A stretch of DNA of 22,789 nucleotides from Promethearchaeota archaeon (GTDB lineage Archaea > Asgardarchaeota > Lokiarchaeia > Sigynarchaeales > SOKP01): contig SDNN01000023.1 of assembly GCA_004524425.1 (NCBI GenBank), positions 1 to 22,789 of the forward strand, read 5' to 3'. Below are positions 8,130 to 15,432 of the stretch, piece after piece (position 1 is the first letter of the stretch; every line of letters begins with the position of its first letter). The notes beneath the pieces are model-generated. The model saw nothing but the letters and a program-made list of their open reading frames with translations, had not been told where the DNA came from and did not search any database. Made by a program: the position numbers and the translations under genes.

Positions 8130-8849
8130 TTGTCATATTTTGAATCAAGAATGAGAGTAAATTTCAAAAATTTTAATGATATAAAACAAAAATTAGTTTG
8201 CTGTGAGAACTTGGGAATAAGTAATATTATTTTAGAGCCTTTAGATTTTTCTCAAGAAATAAGTACGAAATTAATAAAAGAGATTGAAAAACAATTTAAT
8301 TTAACAATTTTTTATCGCCATAATTTAAAAATGAATCACATTAAAGAATTTAAGAAAAAGTTAAAGTTCTATAATAGAACCAACCACATAATATCAGTTG
8401 AGAGTTCAAACAAAGAGATTCAAATACATGCTGCGAGAGATTCGAGAGTGGATATCCTTAGCTTTTCCGATCCAGTTATTATTAAATCACTTACTCAGGG
8501 CATCACTTCATTAGTGAAGCAAAACAATTCATTTATTGAATTTTCTTTAGCACCCATAATGGTTCAAAATTTTTCAATGCAATCTAAAAATTTGAGAAAT
8601 TTATATCGATTCATTCATCTTGTTAGAAGTTTAAAAGCAGAATACATAATAAGCGGAAATTTCGACAATGTCTTTGATTACAGGCATCCTAGAAATTTAA
8701 TTAGTGTATGTCATACTCTACTTGACATTCCTATTGATGAAGCTAAGAAATTATTTAAAGTAAATCCTATTAAGTTAATAAAAAGAGCAAAAAAAAGAAT
8801 GAATACAGAATTTTTAAGAGAAGGCATTAAATTAGTAAAGAGTGACTAA
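8130..8849 (+). CDS. rnp3: Ribonuclease P protein component 3 (Rpp30)
   Basis: This is the archaeal/eukaryotic Rpp30 homologue, a TIM-barrel-like protein of the RNase P holoenzyme that trims 5' leaders from tRNA precursors. Family blocks are clear: IQIHAARDSRVDILSFSD (97-114), FIEFSLAPIM (135-144), YIISGNFDN (172-180) and the RHPRNLISVCHTLLDIP run (185-201). Length (239 aa) is normal. The start is taken as TTG at 8130 because of the GGTGG nine bases upstream; ATG 8151 would drop seven residues. The gene ends within the region where Pop5 begins. Rpp30 and Pop5 form paired heterodimers in archaeal RNase P (family knowledge), consistent with this tight coupling. Confidence 0.92.
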   Translation: MSYFESRMRVNFKNFNDIKQKLVCCENLGISNIILEPLDFSQEISTKLIKEIEKQFNLTIFYRHNLKMNHIKEFKKKLKFYNRTNHIISVESSNKEIQIHAARDSRVDILSFSDPVIIKSLTQGITSLVKQNNSFIEFSLAPIMVQNFSMQSKNLRNLYRFIHLVRSLKAEYIISGNFDNVFDYRHPRNLISVCHTLLDIPIDEAKKLFKVNPIKLIKRAKKRMNTEFLREGIKLVKSD

Positions 8850-8853
8850 AAAC

Positions 8854-9171
8854 ATGGTAAGAATTGAAAGGCAAAGATATATATTATTTAAAATTATGAA
8901 AGAAGATGAACAAATAATAGAGCAGAGAGATTTTCTGAAAAATGTTTGGCAATCATTGTGGAGATATTTTGGCATGAAGGGTGCAAATAAAATAGGGTTA
9001 TGGTTGTTAGAATTTGAAGCAAATCATGGTATATTAAGGTGTTCTCAATCAACAAAAGAAATGTTAATAACTGCATTGACCTTAATAAGGGAAATCAATG
9101 GAAAAAGAGTCATAATCTCACCAATAAAAACATCCGGAACAATTAAAACTATAAAAAGAATCAAAATTTAA
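8854..9171 (+). CDS. rnp2: Ribonuclease P protein component 2 (Pop5)
   Basis: This is the Pop5 homologue, the RNase P subunit that with Rpp30 stabilises the catalytic core of the RNA. Visible blocks are RYILFKI near the N-terminus, FGMKGANKIGLWLLEFE, the following HGILRCSQSTKEMLITALTLI, and the C-terminal SGTIKTIKR. About 105 residues is normal. Two starts are possible. GTG 8842 would overlap Rpp30 by eight bases. ATG 8854, four codons later, lies eight bases after a GAGTGA motif and gives a family-like N-terminus (MVRIERQRYI), so I prefer it. Either way the two genes are translationally close and surely one transcript. Confidence 0.92.
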   Translation: MVRIERQRYILFKIMKEDEQIIEQRDFLKNVWQSLWRYFGMKGANKIGLWLLEFEANHGILRCSQSTKEMLITALTLIREINGKRVIISPIKTSGTIKTIKRIKI

Positions 9172-9226
9172 AAAAATAATAAAATAATAGATAATTAATG
9201 GAATATGCGAATGGAATATTAAAGTT

Positions 9227-9673
9227 ATGAGCAATGAAATACTTACTAAAGCTGTTATTAAAGAAATTGAAGGAGAGAACTTTAATGATTTAATAGTGAA
9301 TATTCCATTGAGAGATATTTCAAAAAGAAAAAATTTACCATATATATTAATCATTCAATCTACAACTGAAGTGTGCACAAAAATAACAATTTATCCAATT
9401 CAGAAAGTGAACGTCATTAAAATTAGCATGCACGGGAAAAATGTTTCAGAAGAAATAACTAATATCATCTCTAATGCTCTTAGGAAACATGATATTATAC
9501 ATACAAGTGGTCTTATTGTAAAACAAGGCATTTATTCTTTTGAATGTTATCTTAATTTAAGCTTAAAAGAGCTAAATTCATTGGAATTGAAGAATTCTTT
9601 AAATAAAATAAAAAAAACCGTTGATCATATTAGAATTGAAGAAGTAAAATTAACTAAAAATAAAAATGATTAG
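9227..9673 (+). CDS. Hypothetical protein with an ACT-like C-terminal half
   Basis: This 148-residue soluble protein is not recognised. Its C-terminal half (roughly 63-142) reads as a beta-alpha-beta-beta-alpha-beta pattern: VIKISMHG, then the helix VSEEITNIISNALRKHD, strands IIHTSGLIVKQG and FECYLNLSL, helix LKNSLNKIKKTV, strand HIRIEEVKL. That pattern is compatible with an ACT-type ligand-binding or dimerisation domain; this is inferred from secondary structure, not from recognised conserved residues. It starts 55 bases after Pop5 and ends two bases before the next gene, so it likely belongs to the RNase P operon. In other archaea this slot often holds proteasome or exosome genes; this protein is neither. 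Confidence 0.6.
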   Translation: MSNEILTKAVIKEIEGENFNDLIVNIPLRDISKRKNLPYILIIQSTTEVCTKITIYPIQKVNVIKISMHGKNVSEEITNIISNALRKHDIIHTSGLIVKQGIYSFECYLNLSLKELNSLELKNSLNKIKKTVDHIRIEEVKLTKNKND

Positions 9674-9675
9674 AA

Positions 9676-10119
9676 ATGTGGAAAGTATTTTTGAATATAA
9701 ATGGTAAGGAAACTGCCCAGCAACTTGAGTTAAATGATGCTAAAGCTTTTTTTGGAGGATATCTTAGGATTAAAAGAAGTTATTTTAATGAATTGGCAAA
9801 GAATATTAAAATGACTAAGAAATATTCTACAGGGAACGCCATTGAAAAGGTTATAGCGCCAGATAACTCTGATTGGACCCTAAATCCATGGATGCTTATT
9901 ATAGTAAAAGATACTGAAAAAGGTAAACCTTTCTGGTTCTTCATAAAAAGAGAAAAAGATTTATCTGGACATCTCATTGCCATTGGACCTGAACAGTTTG
10001 CAGAATTCAGTAAAAACGATTCTGAACCAAGACGGAGGATTAAGCAAATAATTAATTATATCATAACCTATATAAACAAATTTAACGTTATAATTCTCTT
10101 TCCCCTCTACCTGACTTAA
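9676..10119 (+). CDS. Hypothetical protein in the RNase P operon
   Basis: This 147-residue protein is unrecognised. It starts two bases after the stop of the preceding gene, so the two are surely co-transcribed. The N-terminal part alternates short strands and charged helices. The middle is rich in aromatic residues (DWTLNPWMLIIVKD, KPFWFFIKRE). The C-terminus becomes hydrophobic (NVIILFPLYLT), which is too short and too late to be a clear membrane span. No metal-binding or catalytic motif stands out. Its position after Rpp30, Pop5 and an ACT-like protein is the only functional clue, and an RNA-related role would be a guess. Confidence 0.6.
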   Translation: MWKVFLNINGKETAQQLELNDAKAFFGGYLRIKRSYFNELAKNIKMTKKYSTGNAIEKVIAPDNSDWTLNPWMLIIVKDTEKGKPFWFFIKREKDLSGHLIAIGPEQFAEFSKNDSEPRRRIKQIINYIITYINKFNVIILFPLYLT

Positions 10120-10259
10120 TTTTAGCATGATGAATCGTGAAAAAATGGTGATCTCTATAAAAAATTAAGTTAAATATCGAAATTTTTTAAACTAAAATTT
10201 AATTATCAATTCTAAAGTGAAACTTAAGTGAATTAGAAAATTTTATTTGGTATTAAGCC

Positions 10260-11081
10260 GTGAAAAAAAAAACCATTATTCTCCTAACAATCTTACTGCT
10301 AAATAATTTTTTACTTTTATCTAGTTTTATAATCATAAACAGTCAAGCTGCTGAGGAGGAATTTGAACCGGAATATGGATATGCCCCAATCATTGATGGT
10401 GATATTGATAGAGGGGCTAAAGAATGGGAAAACGCCTCCAAAGAAACAATAAGATTAAAATCGGAGTCCCCTTCAGATGTTGGGATTGAAACAGAATTAT
10501 GGGTAATGCAGAATGAGTCTGATATCTATATTTCCGTGCAATTTGAAATTGAAATTCATTCAGCTCAGGAATTCATTGCTATTTTAATATCCGAAAGTGA
10601 GTCAGAGAGTGATGATTCATTTTTTGATGCCAAAATAGTACAATTCTTCGATTTAGGCGGTCCTAATGAAGAAGTGGAATTTAAGGATTATTATATAGAT
10701 AATGGTAATTTTATTGAAGATGATGATGAAAATGGCGATGGAGATGCCGATATTGATGATAATGAGGTGATATATGAATTTAGAATACCAACAAATGAAT
10801 CCGAGGGTGAGGATAATGAAGATGTAAATTTAGAATTTGGAGAAGAATATGCATTCATGGTTTTATATGGTGAAAATTCTAATTATAATGATATTAGTAA
10901 TAAAAAATCAAGCATTGTATTAATTGAAATTCAATATCCTCCTAAAATTGAGCCAGATATATGGAGCATTGTTAGATTCGTTTTACTAATAATTGGTTTC
11001 AGCGCCATAGCCATACTATATGGTTTTTATGTCTATAAAATTACTCTTATAAAAAAGAAAATGAGAAGAATAAAAGAATAA
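10260..11081 (+). CDS. Secreted, membrane-anchored DOMON/CBM9-like protein
   Basis: This 273-residue cell-surface protein has an N-terminal signal sequence (KKK, a long hydrophobic run, then NSQAA near residue 30), an extracellular domain, one C-terminal transmembrane helix (about 236-259) and a basic tail KKKMRRIKE that should face the cytoplasm. The extracellular part opens with APIIDGDIDRGAKEW, the typical entry to CBM9/DOMON-like beta-sandwich domains that bind sugars or haem. Residues 153-169 are almost entirely Asp, Glu, Asn and Gly (DDENGDGDADIDDNE), a likely calcium-binding loop. The start is GTG at 10260. The next gene begins one base after the stop, so both form an operon. The ligand cannot be told. 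Confidence 0.75.
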   Translation: MKKKTIILLTILLLNNFLLLSSFIIINSQAAEEEFEPEYGYAPIIDGDIDRGAKEWENASKETIRLKSESPSDVGIETELWVMQNESDIYISVQFEIEIHSAQEFIAILISESESESDDSFFDAKIVQFFDLGGPNEEVEFKDYYIDNGNFIEDDDENGDGDADIDDNEVIYEFRIPTNESEGEDNEDVNLEFGEEYAFMVLYGENSNYNDISNKKSSIVLIEIQYPPKIEPDIWSIVRFVLLIIGFSAIAILYGFYVYKITLIKKKMRRIKE

Positions 11082-11082
11082 A

Positions 11083-11499
11083 ATGCCTAAGATTAGAAAA
11101 AAGAAGAGAAAAACTTCGATTTCAAAAAAAATATCTGAAAAAGATGAGACATTTATTTTAAGATCTTTAAAGATCTCAGCTTTTTTGGCTGGTCTTTTCT
11201 TATGCCTTTCTCTTCTTTTCAATGGGGAGATTATTACAATATTCATGAATCGTGATATCTATTGGGATATTTTGGATATCTCGATTAAAGTCAGCTTAAT
11301 TCTTTTAGGTTTTCTTTTCATGATCATTAGTATCAGTAATTATAAGGAATTAACAGGAAAGCCAATTGGACTTAAGGAAATCCTTTTACTGATTGGATTA
11401 TCCTTGGCACAAACAGTTAGAAATTTGTATGTATTCATCTTCACTTCAGTGGGTCTGATCATGTTAGTAGTTTATCTGTATTTAATCCAAGAAAGCTAA
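11083..11499 (+). CDS. Small multi-pass membrane protein
   Basis: This 138-residue protein has a strongly basic N-terminus (residues 1-16, Lys/Arg-rich) and three or four hydrophobic segments at about 31-55, 66-84, 97-110 and 114-134. By the positive-inside rule the N-terminus should be cytoplasmic. No family is recognised. It starts one base after the DOMON-like gene, so the two are surely made from one transcript, and it may be a membrane partner of that surface protein; this is inference from context only. Confidence 0.65.
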   Translation: MPKIRKKKRKTSISKKISEKDETFILRSLKISAFLAGLFLCLSLLFNGEIITIFMNRDIYWDILDISIKVSLILLGFLFMIISISNYKELTGKPIGLKEILLLIGLSLAQTVRNLYVFIFTSVGLIMLVVYLYLIQES

Positions 11500-11536
11500 A
11501 AAAAAATCAAAATCTTGATTATAAATTGTTTTTCTA

Positions 11537-12283
11537 ATGAAGGAAGATTTTCTTTTTATCGGCCATAGAGGGTGTAGAACAGAATTCATCGATGAAAATA
11601 CCGTTAATGCTTTTCAAATGGCCTTAGAATATGGTGCAAATTATATTGAATTTGACGTTCGCAAGACAAAAGATGGATCATTAATAATAATACATGATCA
11701 AACATTAGAACGTACCACTCAAGGATCCGGTAGTATAAAAAACTTATTATATTCTGAAATCATTAATTTTAAAACTGAGAAAACAAGACAGAAAATTCCA
11801 TTATTACCAGAAGTTCTTGAAAAATTTAAGGGGAAGATTAAGTTCATGATTGAATTGAAGGATAGGAACATCCAAGGAATGGTCTTAGATTTGGTGGAAA
11901 GAAAAAATTTAGTGAATGATTGTATATTTAGCGGGAGATATTTATCAGACTTATATTTGCTTAGAGAGCTAAAATCGAATATAAAAATCTGCTATAATAT
12001 TACCAAAGGTCATGAATTTAATCTCGAAAAATTTTTTACATCCAAAGATCAACATGAAATGTTGTTCCACAATATTGATATGATAAGTTTAAGGTCAGAT
12101 TTAATAACCGAAGATTTCCTTAACATATGCCACAAGAATAATGCATTAGCGTTGTCATGGGATTTTTACAAGTATGACAATTCAATATATATAATTAAGG
12201 AGTTAATTAGAAAAGGAATAGGTGGTATATTGTTTGATAATTATAAAAACATTCCAGTTATTCAAGATTGGTTGAAGCGTTGA
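11537..12283 (+). CDS. Glycerophosphodiester phosphodiesterase
   Basis: This GDPD-family phosphodiesterase (248 aa, cytoplasmic, no signal peptide) hydrolyses glycerophosphodiesters to glycerol phosphate and an alcohol. The TIM-barrel metal and catalytic residues are present: HRG at 10-12, ENT at 20-22, Glu38 and Asp40 in YIEFDV, HD at 53-54, and Glu106/Lys108 in FMIELKD. The archaeal equivalent may act on glycerol-1-phosphate headgroup diesters from archaeal lipids; that is inference. The stereochemistry cannot be read from sequence. It follows the membrane-protein gene by 37 bases and its last 22 bases overlap the end of the convergent NFACT gene. Confidence 0.9.
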   Translation: MKEDFLFIGHRGCRTEFIDENTVNAFQMALEYGANYIEFDVRKTKDGSLIIIHDQTLERTTQGSGSIKNLLYSEIINFKTEKTRQKIPLLPEVLEKFKGKIKFMIELKDRNIQGMVLDLVERKNLVNDCIFSGRYLSDLYLLRELKSNIKICYNITKGHEFNLEKFFTSKDQHEMLFHNIDMISLRSDLITEDFLNICHKNNALALSWDFYKYDNSIYIIKELIRKGIGGILFDNYKNIPVIQDWLKR

Positions 12284-14343
12284 TTGTGATTTTCAGATAT
12301 TGTGGATTTTCCATTAGGAAGAGCCAAAATAATCTCATCTAGAGACAAGATTTTAACGAATTTCTTAAATACTTCACTGGTATTTTCTATAAAATACTTT
12401 TTAATTTTTTTAGCTAATTTTCCACTTGTTAACCCAGATTTAGAGGGGATTATTGTTATTAAACCAATGTTAGATTTATTTTGTATGGCATCAAAAGGGC
12501 CTATGATTATTTTTGGATAATAAAAGGTAGACATTTCATTATTATTAATATCTAGTTCAATCATTTTTATTCCGATTGTAAGTTTGGTTTGTGCATTTTT
12601 TATAAAATTTTTTTTACCAGATATCATAAAAGAACCCTTAGATAAATACTCTCCTGATGGAGGAGTTTTTGAAACCTGCTCTGAATTTACATAATAGACG
12701 TCTACCACGCCCCATGCTTCCTTCCAAGCCCGAGAAAAACTAGCTACAAAATCAGCACTCTCTTTTAATGTAGTCTCAGGAATTTTTCTATTTTCTGGAT
12801 TTTTTATAACTACTAATGGAGATCCAGGAAAATTTGTATGAAAAACCAGATCATTTTTTTCAAGGTGTTTTTTAAAAATGATTTCGTTCGAAGTCGCATC
12901 TCTTCCTCCAATTACTAAGAATTCATCAGATGATTTAAACCAACGATACTTTTCATACCATTTTTTACTTGGTTTTTTTATCAGAAAATCAATTTCCATT
13001 TCAATGGATTCTTTTTCTTCCAATAACTTTTTGATTTTTTCTTTAGTTTCCGCAATGGCATTGATCGTACCTTTAATTTTTTTATCTGCTTTTTTTCCTT
13101 TATTATAAATCCTACTTGCGTTTTCTCCTATGCTTTTATTGAGATCTAAGTAGATCTCATCATCATTTTTATTAATTATCAATTGTTTAGTTGCGGGAAT
13201 TATCTTTTTATAAAATCTTGTTCCTTTTAGAAGGTCTTGCTTAGCTTGAATTAATTTATCGTGTATTTCTTCCCAAGAATAACCTTTCGAGCTTGCATCA
13301 TTTATAACTCTCAATAAATTCTCTAGTGGCTTAAAATGAGCATAAATAAAATCTCCTAGTTCATAATATTTTTCTTTCTTGAGCCTTAATTCTTCAAGAT
13401 ATGATGTTTGATTTTTTAATACCTTTTCTAATTCTTTGATTTTTTTTGAAACTTCTTGGTCTTTTGGAACAGCAATATTATCGTAATCTATTTTTGAGTA
13501 ATAATAATCGACAGCTTCATTAAATGAGCTAAAATATATTTTTTTATAATTTTCAAAGATTTCTAATTCAAAAGGTAGAGCTGCAAATTCATTCTCTTCA
13601 TCATCAATGACTACATTTGGTTTAATTTCACCAAATAATAGTTTATTTCTAAGAGATTTAAATGAATTGAATAATTTATCTATATTTTCATCGGTTAATT
13701 CATTTGCAGGAATAGTTTTTTCGATATCTGCACAAAAACATAATTCTTCACTGTATAATCCCGCTATATTGATGTTTCTTGCAAGAACTCTTACTATCTC
13801 TGAACTAGAATCTTTTATCACTCCAAGGAATTCTTCTTTATTTATAGTTAAAAAGTTTTCTCCTCTAGGCTCGGGAAATTGAAATACTTGACCGGGTAAT
13901 AGATCTCTATTTCTCAATTTTTTATATCTTTTAGCAACTTTTAAGATATTGTCATCATCAATAAGCAAATAATTACCTTTATTAAATAATTCGATAATCA
14001 ATTTCCATGGTCCTGAATTTAAGCTACTTAATTCTATAATAATAATTCTATCAAAATTATGTTGAGTAACACTCTTAATTTGCCTATTTCTTAAAAATTT
14101 ACGCAATGATCTTATATATTGGGAAGGATAATCAGGAATTGGATATTCGTAATCAGTCAAATTAATTCTTGAATCACTTTTGATAATGAGATTCTTTCGA
14201 CCCTCATTTGTGTTGATTTTTAAAATTAAAAGATCCTCAACTTCATAAACATTTAGTATTGACCCCCCGAACAGAATTTTATTCAATTCTTTCGTTATAG
14301 TAAATACATCGAAATTAGAAAAAGTTCTGTATTGTTTTGACAT
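12262..14343 (-). CDS. rqcH: NFACT protein, NEMF/Rqc2/RqcH-type ribosome quality control factor
   Basis: This 693-residue NFACT protein is the archaeal relative of NEMF, Rqc2 and RqcH. Those factors bind peptidyl-tRNA on split large ribosomal subunits and add C-terminal residue tails to stalled chains. The order is the NFACT-N domain (about 1-180), a helical region with HhH-like character, a long Lys/Glu-rich coiled coil (about 295-450), and the NFACT-R (DUF814) domain from about 460 with KKWYEKYRWF and DEFLVIGGRDA. A C-terminal part contains an SKSGLTSGKLAKKIKK segment. The tailing-linked residues match yeast numbering: Asp98-Arg99 in NFDR, and Asp12 in FSNFDVF near the expected N-terminal Asp. 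A TATA box 30 bases upstream of the ATG implies a leaderless transcript. Confidence 0.92.
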   Translation of the reverse strand: MSKQYRTFSNFDVFTITKELNKILFGGSILNVYEVEDLLILKINTNEGRKNLIIKSDSRINLTDYEYPIPDYPSQYIRSLRKFLRNRQIKSVTQHNFDRIIIIELSSLNSGPWKLIIELFNKGNYLLIDDDNILKVAKRYKKLRNRDLLPGQVFQFPEPRGENFLTINKEEFLGVIKDSSSEIVRVLARNINIAGLYSEELCFCADIEKTIPANELTDENIDKLFNSFKSLRNKLLFGEIKPNVVIDDEENEFAALPFELEIFENYKKIYFSSFNEAVDYYYSKIDYDNIAVPKDQEVSKKIKELEKVLKNQTSYLEELRLKKEKYYELGDFIYAHFKPLENLLRVINDASSKGYSWEEIHDKLIQAKQDLLKGTRFYKKIIPATKQLIINKNDDEIYLDLNKSIGENASRIYNKGKKADKKIKGTINAIAETKEKIKKLLEEKESIEMEIDFLIKKPSKKWYEKYRWFKSSDEFLVIGGRDATSNEIIFKKHLEKNDLVFHTNFPGSPLVVIKNPENRKIPETTLKESADFVASFSRAWKEAWGVVDVYYVNSEQVSKTPPSGEYLSKGSFMISGKKNFIKNAQTKLTIGIKMIELDINNNEMSTFYYPKIIIGPFDAIQNKSNIGLITIIPSKSGLTSGKLAKKIKKYFIENTSEVFKKFVKILSLDEIILALPNGKSTISENHNQRFNQS

Positions 14344-14367
14344 TTTTAATGGGTGTTAAACTTCTTA

Positions 14368-14377
14368 CTTTATAAAA
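14368..14377 (-). promoter_or_regulatory. TATA box for the NFACT gene
   Basis: TTTTATAAAG on the minus strand is centred 30 bases before the ATG at 14343, the spacing expected for a leaderless archaeal gene. It lies in the 69-base divergent gap with the small membrane protein at 14413. Confidence 0.5.
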
Positions 14378-14412
14378 TGATTTTTTAATAATAATAATTT
14401 ATAATAATAATT

Positions 14413-14844
14413 ATGGGAACTAAAAAGCGAGCAAAAAAAAAAGTAGATATTAGAAAAAAGCGGCTTAAGTTAATAAAAAGAAGAGAAAAACAACAGCCAA
14501 ATCAAGATGAATCTAGCGAGAAAAAGAAATTTAAAACTGAGAAAGAAGAAAAACTAGAAAAACGATTAGAGAAAGAAACAAAAATGTACTGGGTAAGAGC
14601 AATAACTGGCGCGCTTAGTGGAATTATTGGAATATCAATTGGTTTGACAAGCTGGGGGTTATTTTTTTGGATGTTAGCATTTTGGTTTGGTTTACCTTTT
14701 ATCGTTAGTTTTGCAATATTTAGATTTGAATATGATCAAGAAGAATGGAATTGGAAAAATATTATCATGCCAGGAATCGGTATTTTTTTCTTTTTATTCA
14801 TGCTTTTTGCAATCCTTATATATACACTACAGGTTATTCCTTAA
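14413..14844 (+). CDS. Small membrane protein with basic N-terminal helix
   Basis: This 143-residue protein is unrecognised. Residues 1-57 are almost all Lys, Arg, Glu and Gln and should form a soluble, highly charged helix or coiled coil. Three hydrophobic segments follow at about 62-82, 83-104 and 117-139, separated by the loop FEYDQEEWNWK. Such an arrangement could hold a charged cytoplasmic arm near the membrane or a nucleic acid; nothing in the sequence decides this. It diverges from the NFACT gene and converges on pyrI. Its TAA stop lies in the left arm of the hairpin at 14841-14860. Confidence 0.65.
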   Translation: MGTKKRAKKKVDIRKKRLKLIKRREKQQPNQDESSEKKKFKTEKEEKLEKRLEKETKMYWVRAITGALSGIIGISIGLTSWGLFFWMLAFWFGLPFIVSFAIFRFEYDQEEWNWKNIIMPGIGIFFFLFMLFAILIYTLQVIP

Positions 14845-14860
14845 GCTCATTATAGCTTAA
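14841..14860. terminator. Hairpin shared by convergent genes
   Basis: A perfect 7-bp stem, TTAAGCT (14841-14847) and AGCTTAA (14854-14860), with loop CATTAT, spans the stops of both convergent genes. On the plus strand it is followed by a long T-rich stretch, which on the other strand encodes the Lys-rich C-terminus of PyrI. It looks like an intrinsic-type terminator for the plus-strand gene. Whether it acts on pyrI is unclear, since the minus-strand side lacks a T run. Confidence 0.5.
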
Positions 14861-15356
14861 TTTTCTGTTTTATTTTCTTTTCTTTTTTCTCTTTGGACGT
14901 GAATATAATCTCATCTAATTTGTAGATGCGATCACAATAGGCACATTGAATTTTTAATGGTTTCTCCTCTAACACATAAAATTCCGTATCAATCGGTTCT
15001 TTTTGTGAATTCGATATGCATGTTTTATTAATGCACAGAATTAATTTTTTTATTATTTTTGGTAATTTTACTTTCTTTTTTTCTATTACATTATAATTTT
15101 CTATCAAAGAAATAGTAGCATTTGGAGATAAAATGGAAATTTGTTGCATTTGAATTTCATTTAGGAAAACACCTTCTATTTTTATTATATCTTTTTTGAC
15201 ATGTTTTTTTGAGGGGACATTAACACCTATGGTCATTAAGTTTGGTGATTCATCCAAACCTGTTAAGTTTAAAATTGTTAGTGCATAACCAGCATCTATG
15301 TGGTCAATGACAGTTCCCTTGCGAATTCTTTCAATTTTTAATTTAGCATCCGACAT
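14850..15356 (-). CDS. pyrI: Aspartate carbamoyltransferase regulatory chain (PyrI)
   Basis: PyrI binds CTP/ATP allosterically and bridges PyrB catalytic trimers in aspartate transcarbamoylase, the first committed step of pyrimidine synthesis. The N-terminal nucleotide-binding domain begins KIERIRKGTVIDHIDAG, with a G(L)NVPS-like NVPSKK segment. The zinc site is complete and at almost the same positions as in E. coli: Cys108 and Cys113 in CINKTC, Cys138 and Cys141 in CAYC. Length is 168 aa; the last dozen or so residues are an added Lys-rich tail (KEKKEKKIKQKIKL). No pyrB lies next to it in this window, whereas pyrB and pyrI are often adjacent in archaea. A TATA box at 15393 sits about 42 bases upstream of the ATG. 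Confidence 0.92.
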   Translation of the reverse strand: MSDAKLKIERIRKGTVIDHIDAGYALTILNLTGLDESPNLMTIGVNVPSKKHVKKDIIKIEGVFLNEIQMQQISILSPNATISLIENYNVIEKKKVKLPKIIKKLILCINKTCISNSQKEPIDTEFYVLEEKPLKIQCAYCDRIYKLDEIIFTSKEKKEKKIKQKIKL

Positions 15357-15392
15357 TTTTAAATCGAGCTAATTATTCTAGTTATATTTTTA

Positions 15393-15402
15393 GTTTATAT
15401 AG
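15393..15402 (-). promoter_or_regulatory. TATA box for pyrI
   Basis: CTATATAAAC on the minus strand, about 42 bases before the pyrI ATG, predicts a leader of roughly 15 bases. It lies in the 76-base gap after the upstream membrane-protein gene. Confidence 0.4.
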
Positions 15403-15432
15403 ATAAAGATCTTTAAATAATTAAAATTTACA

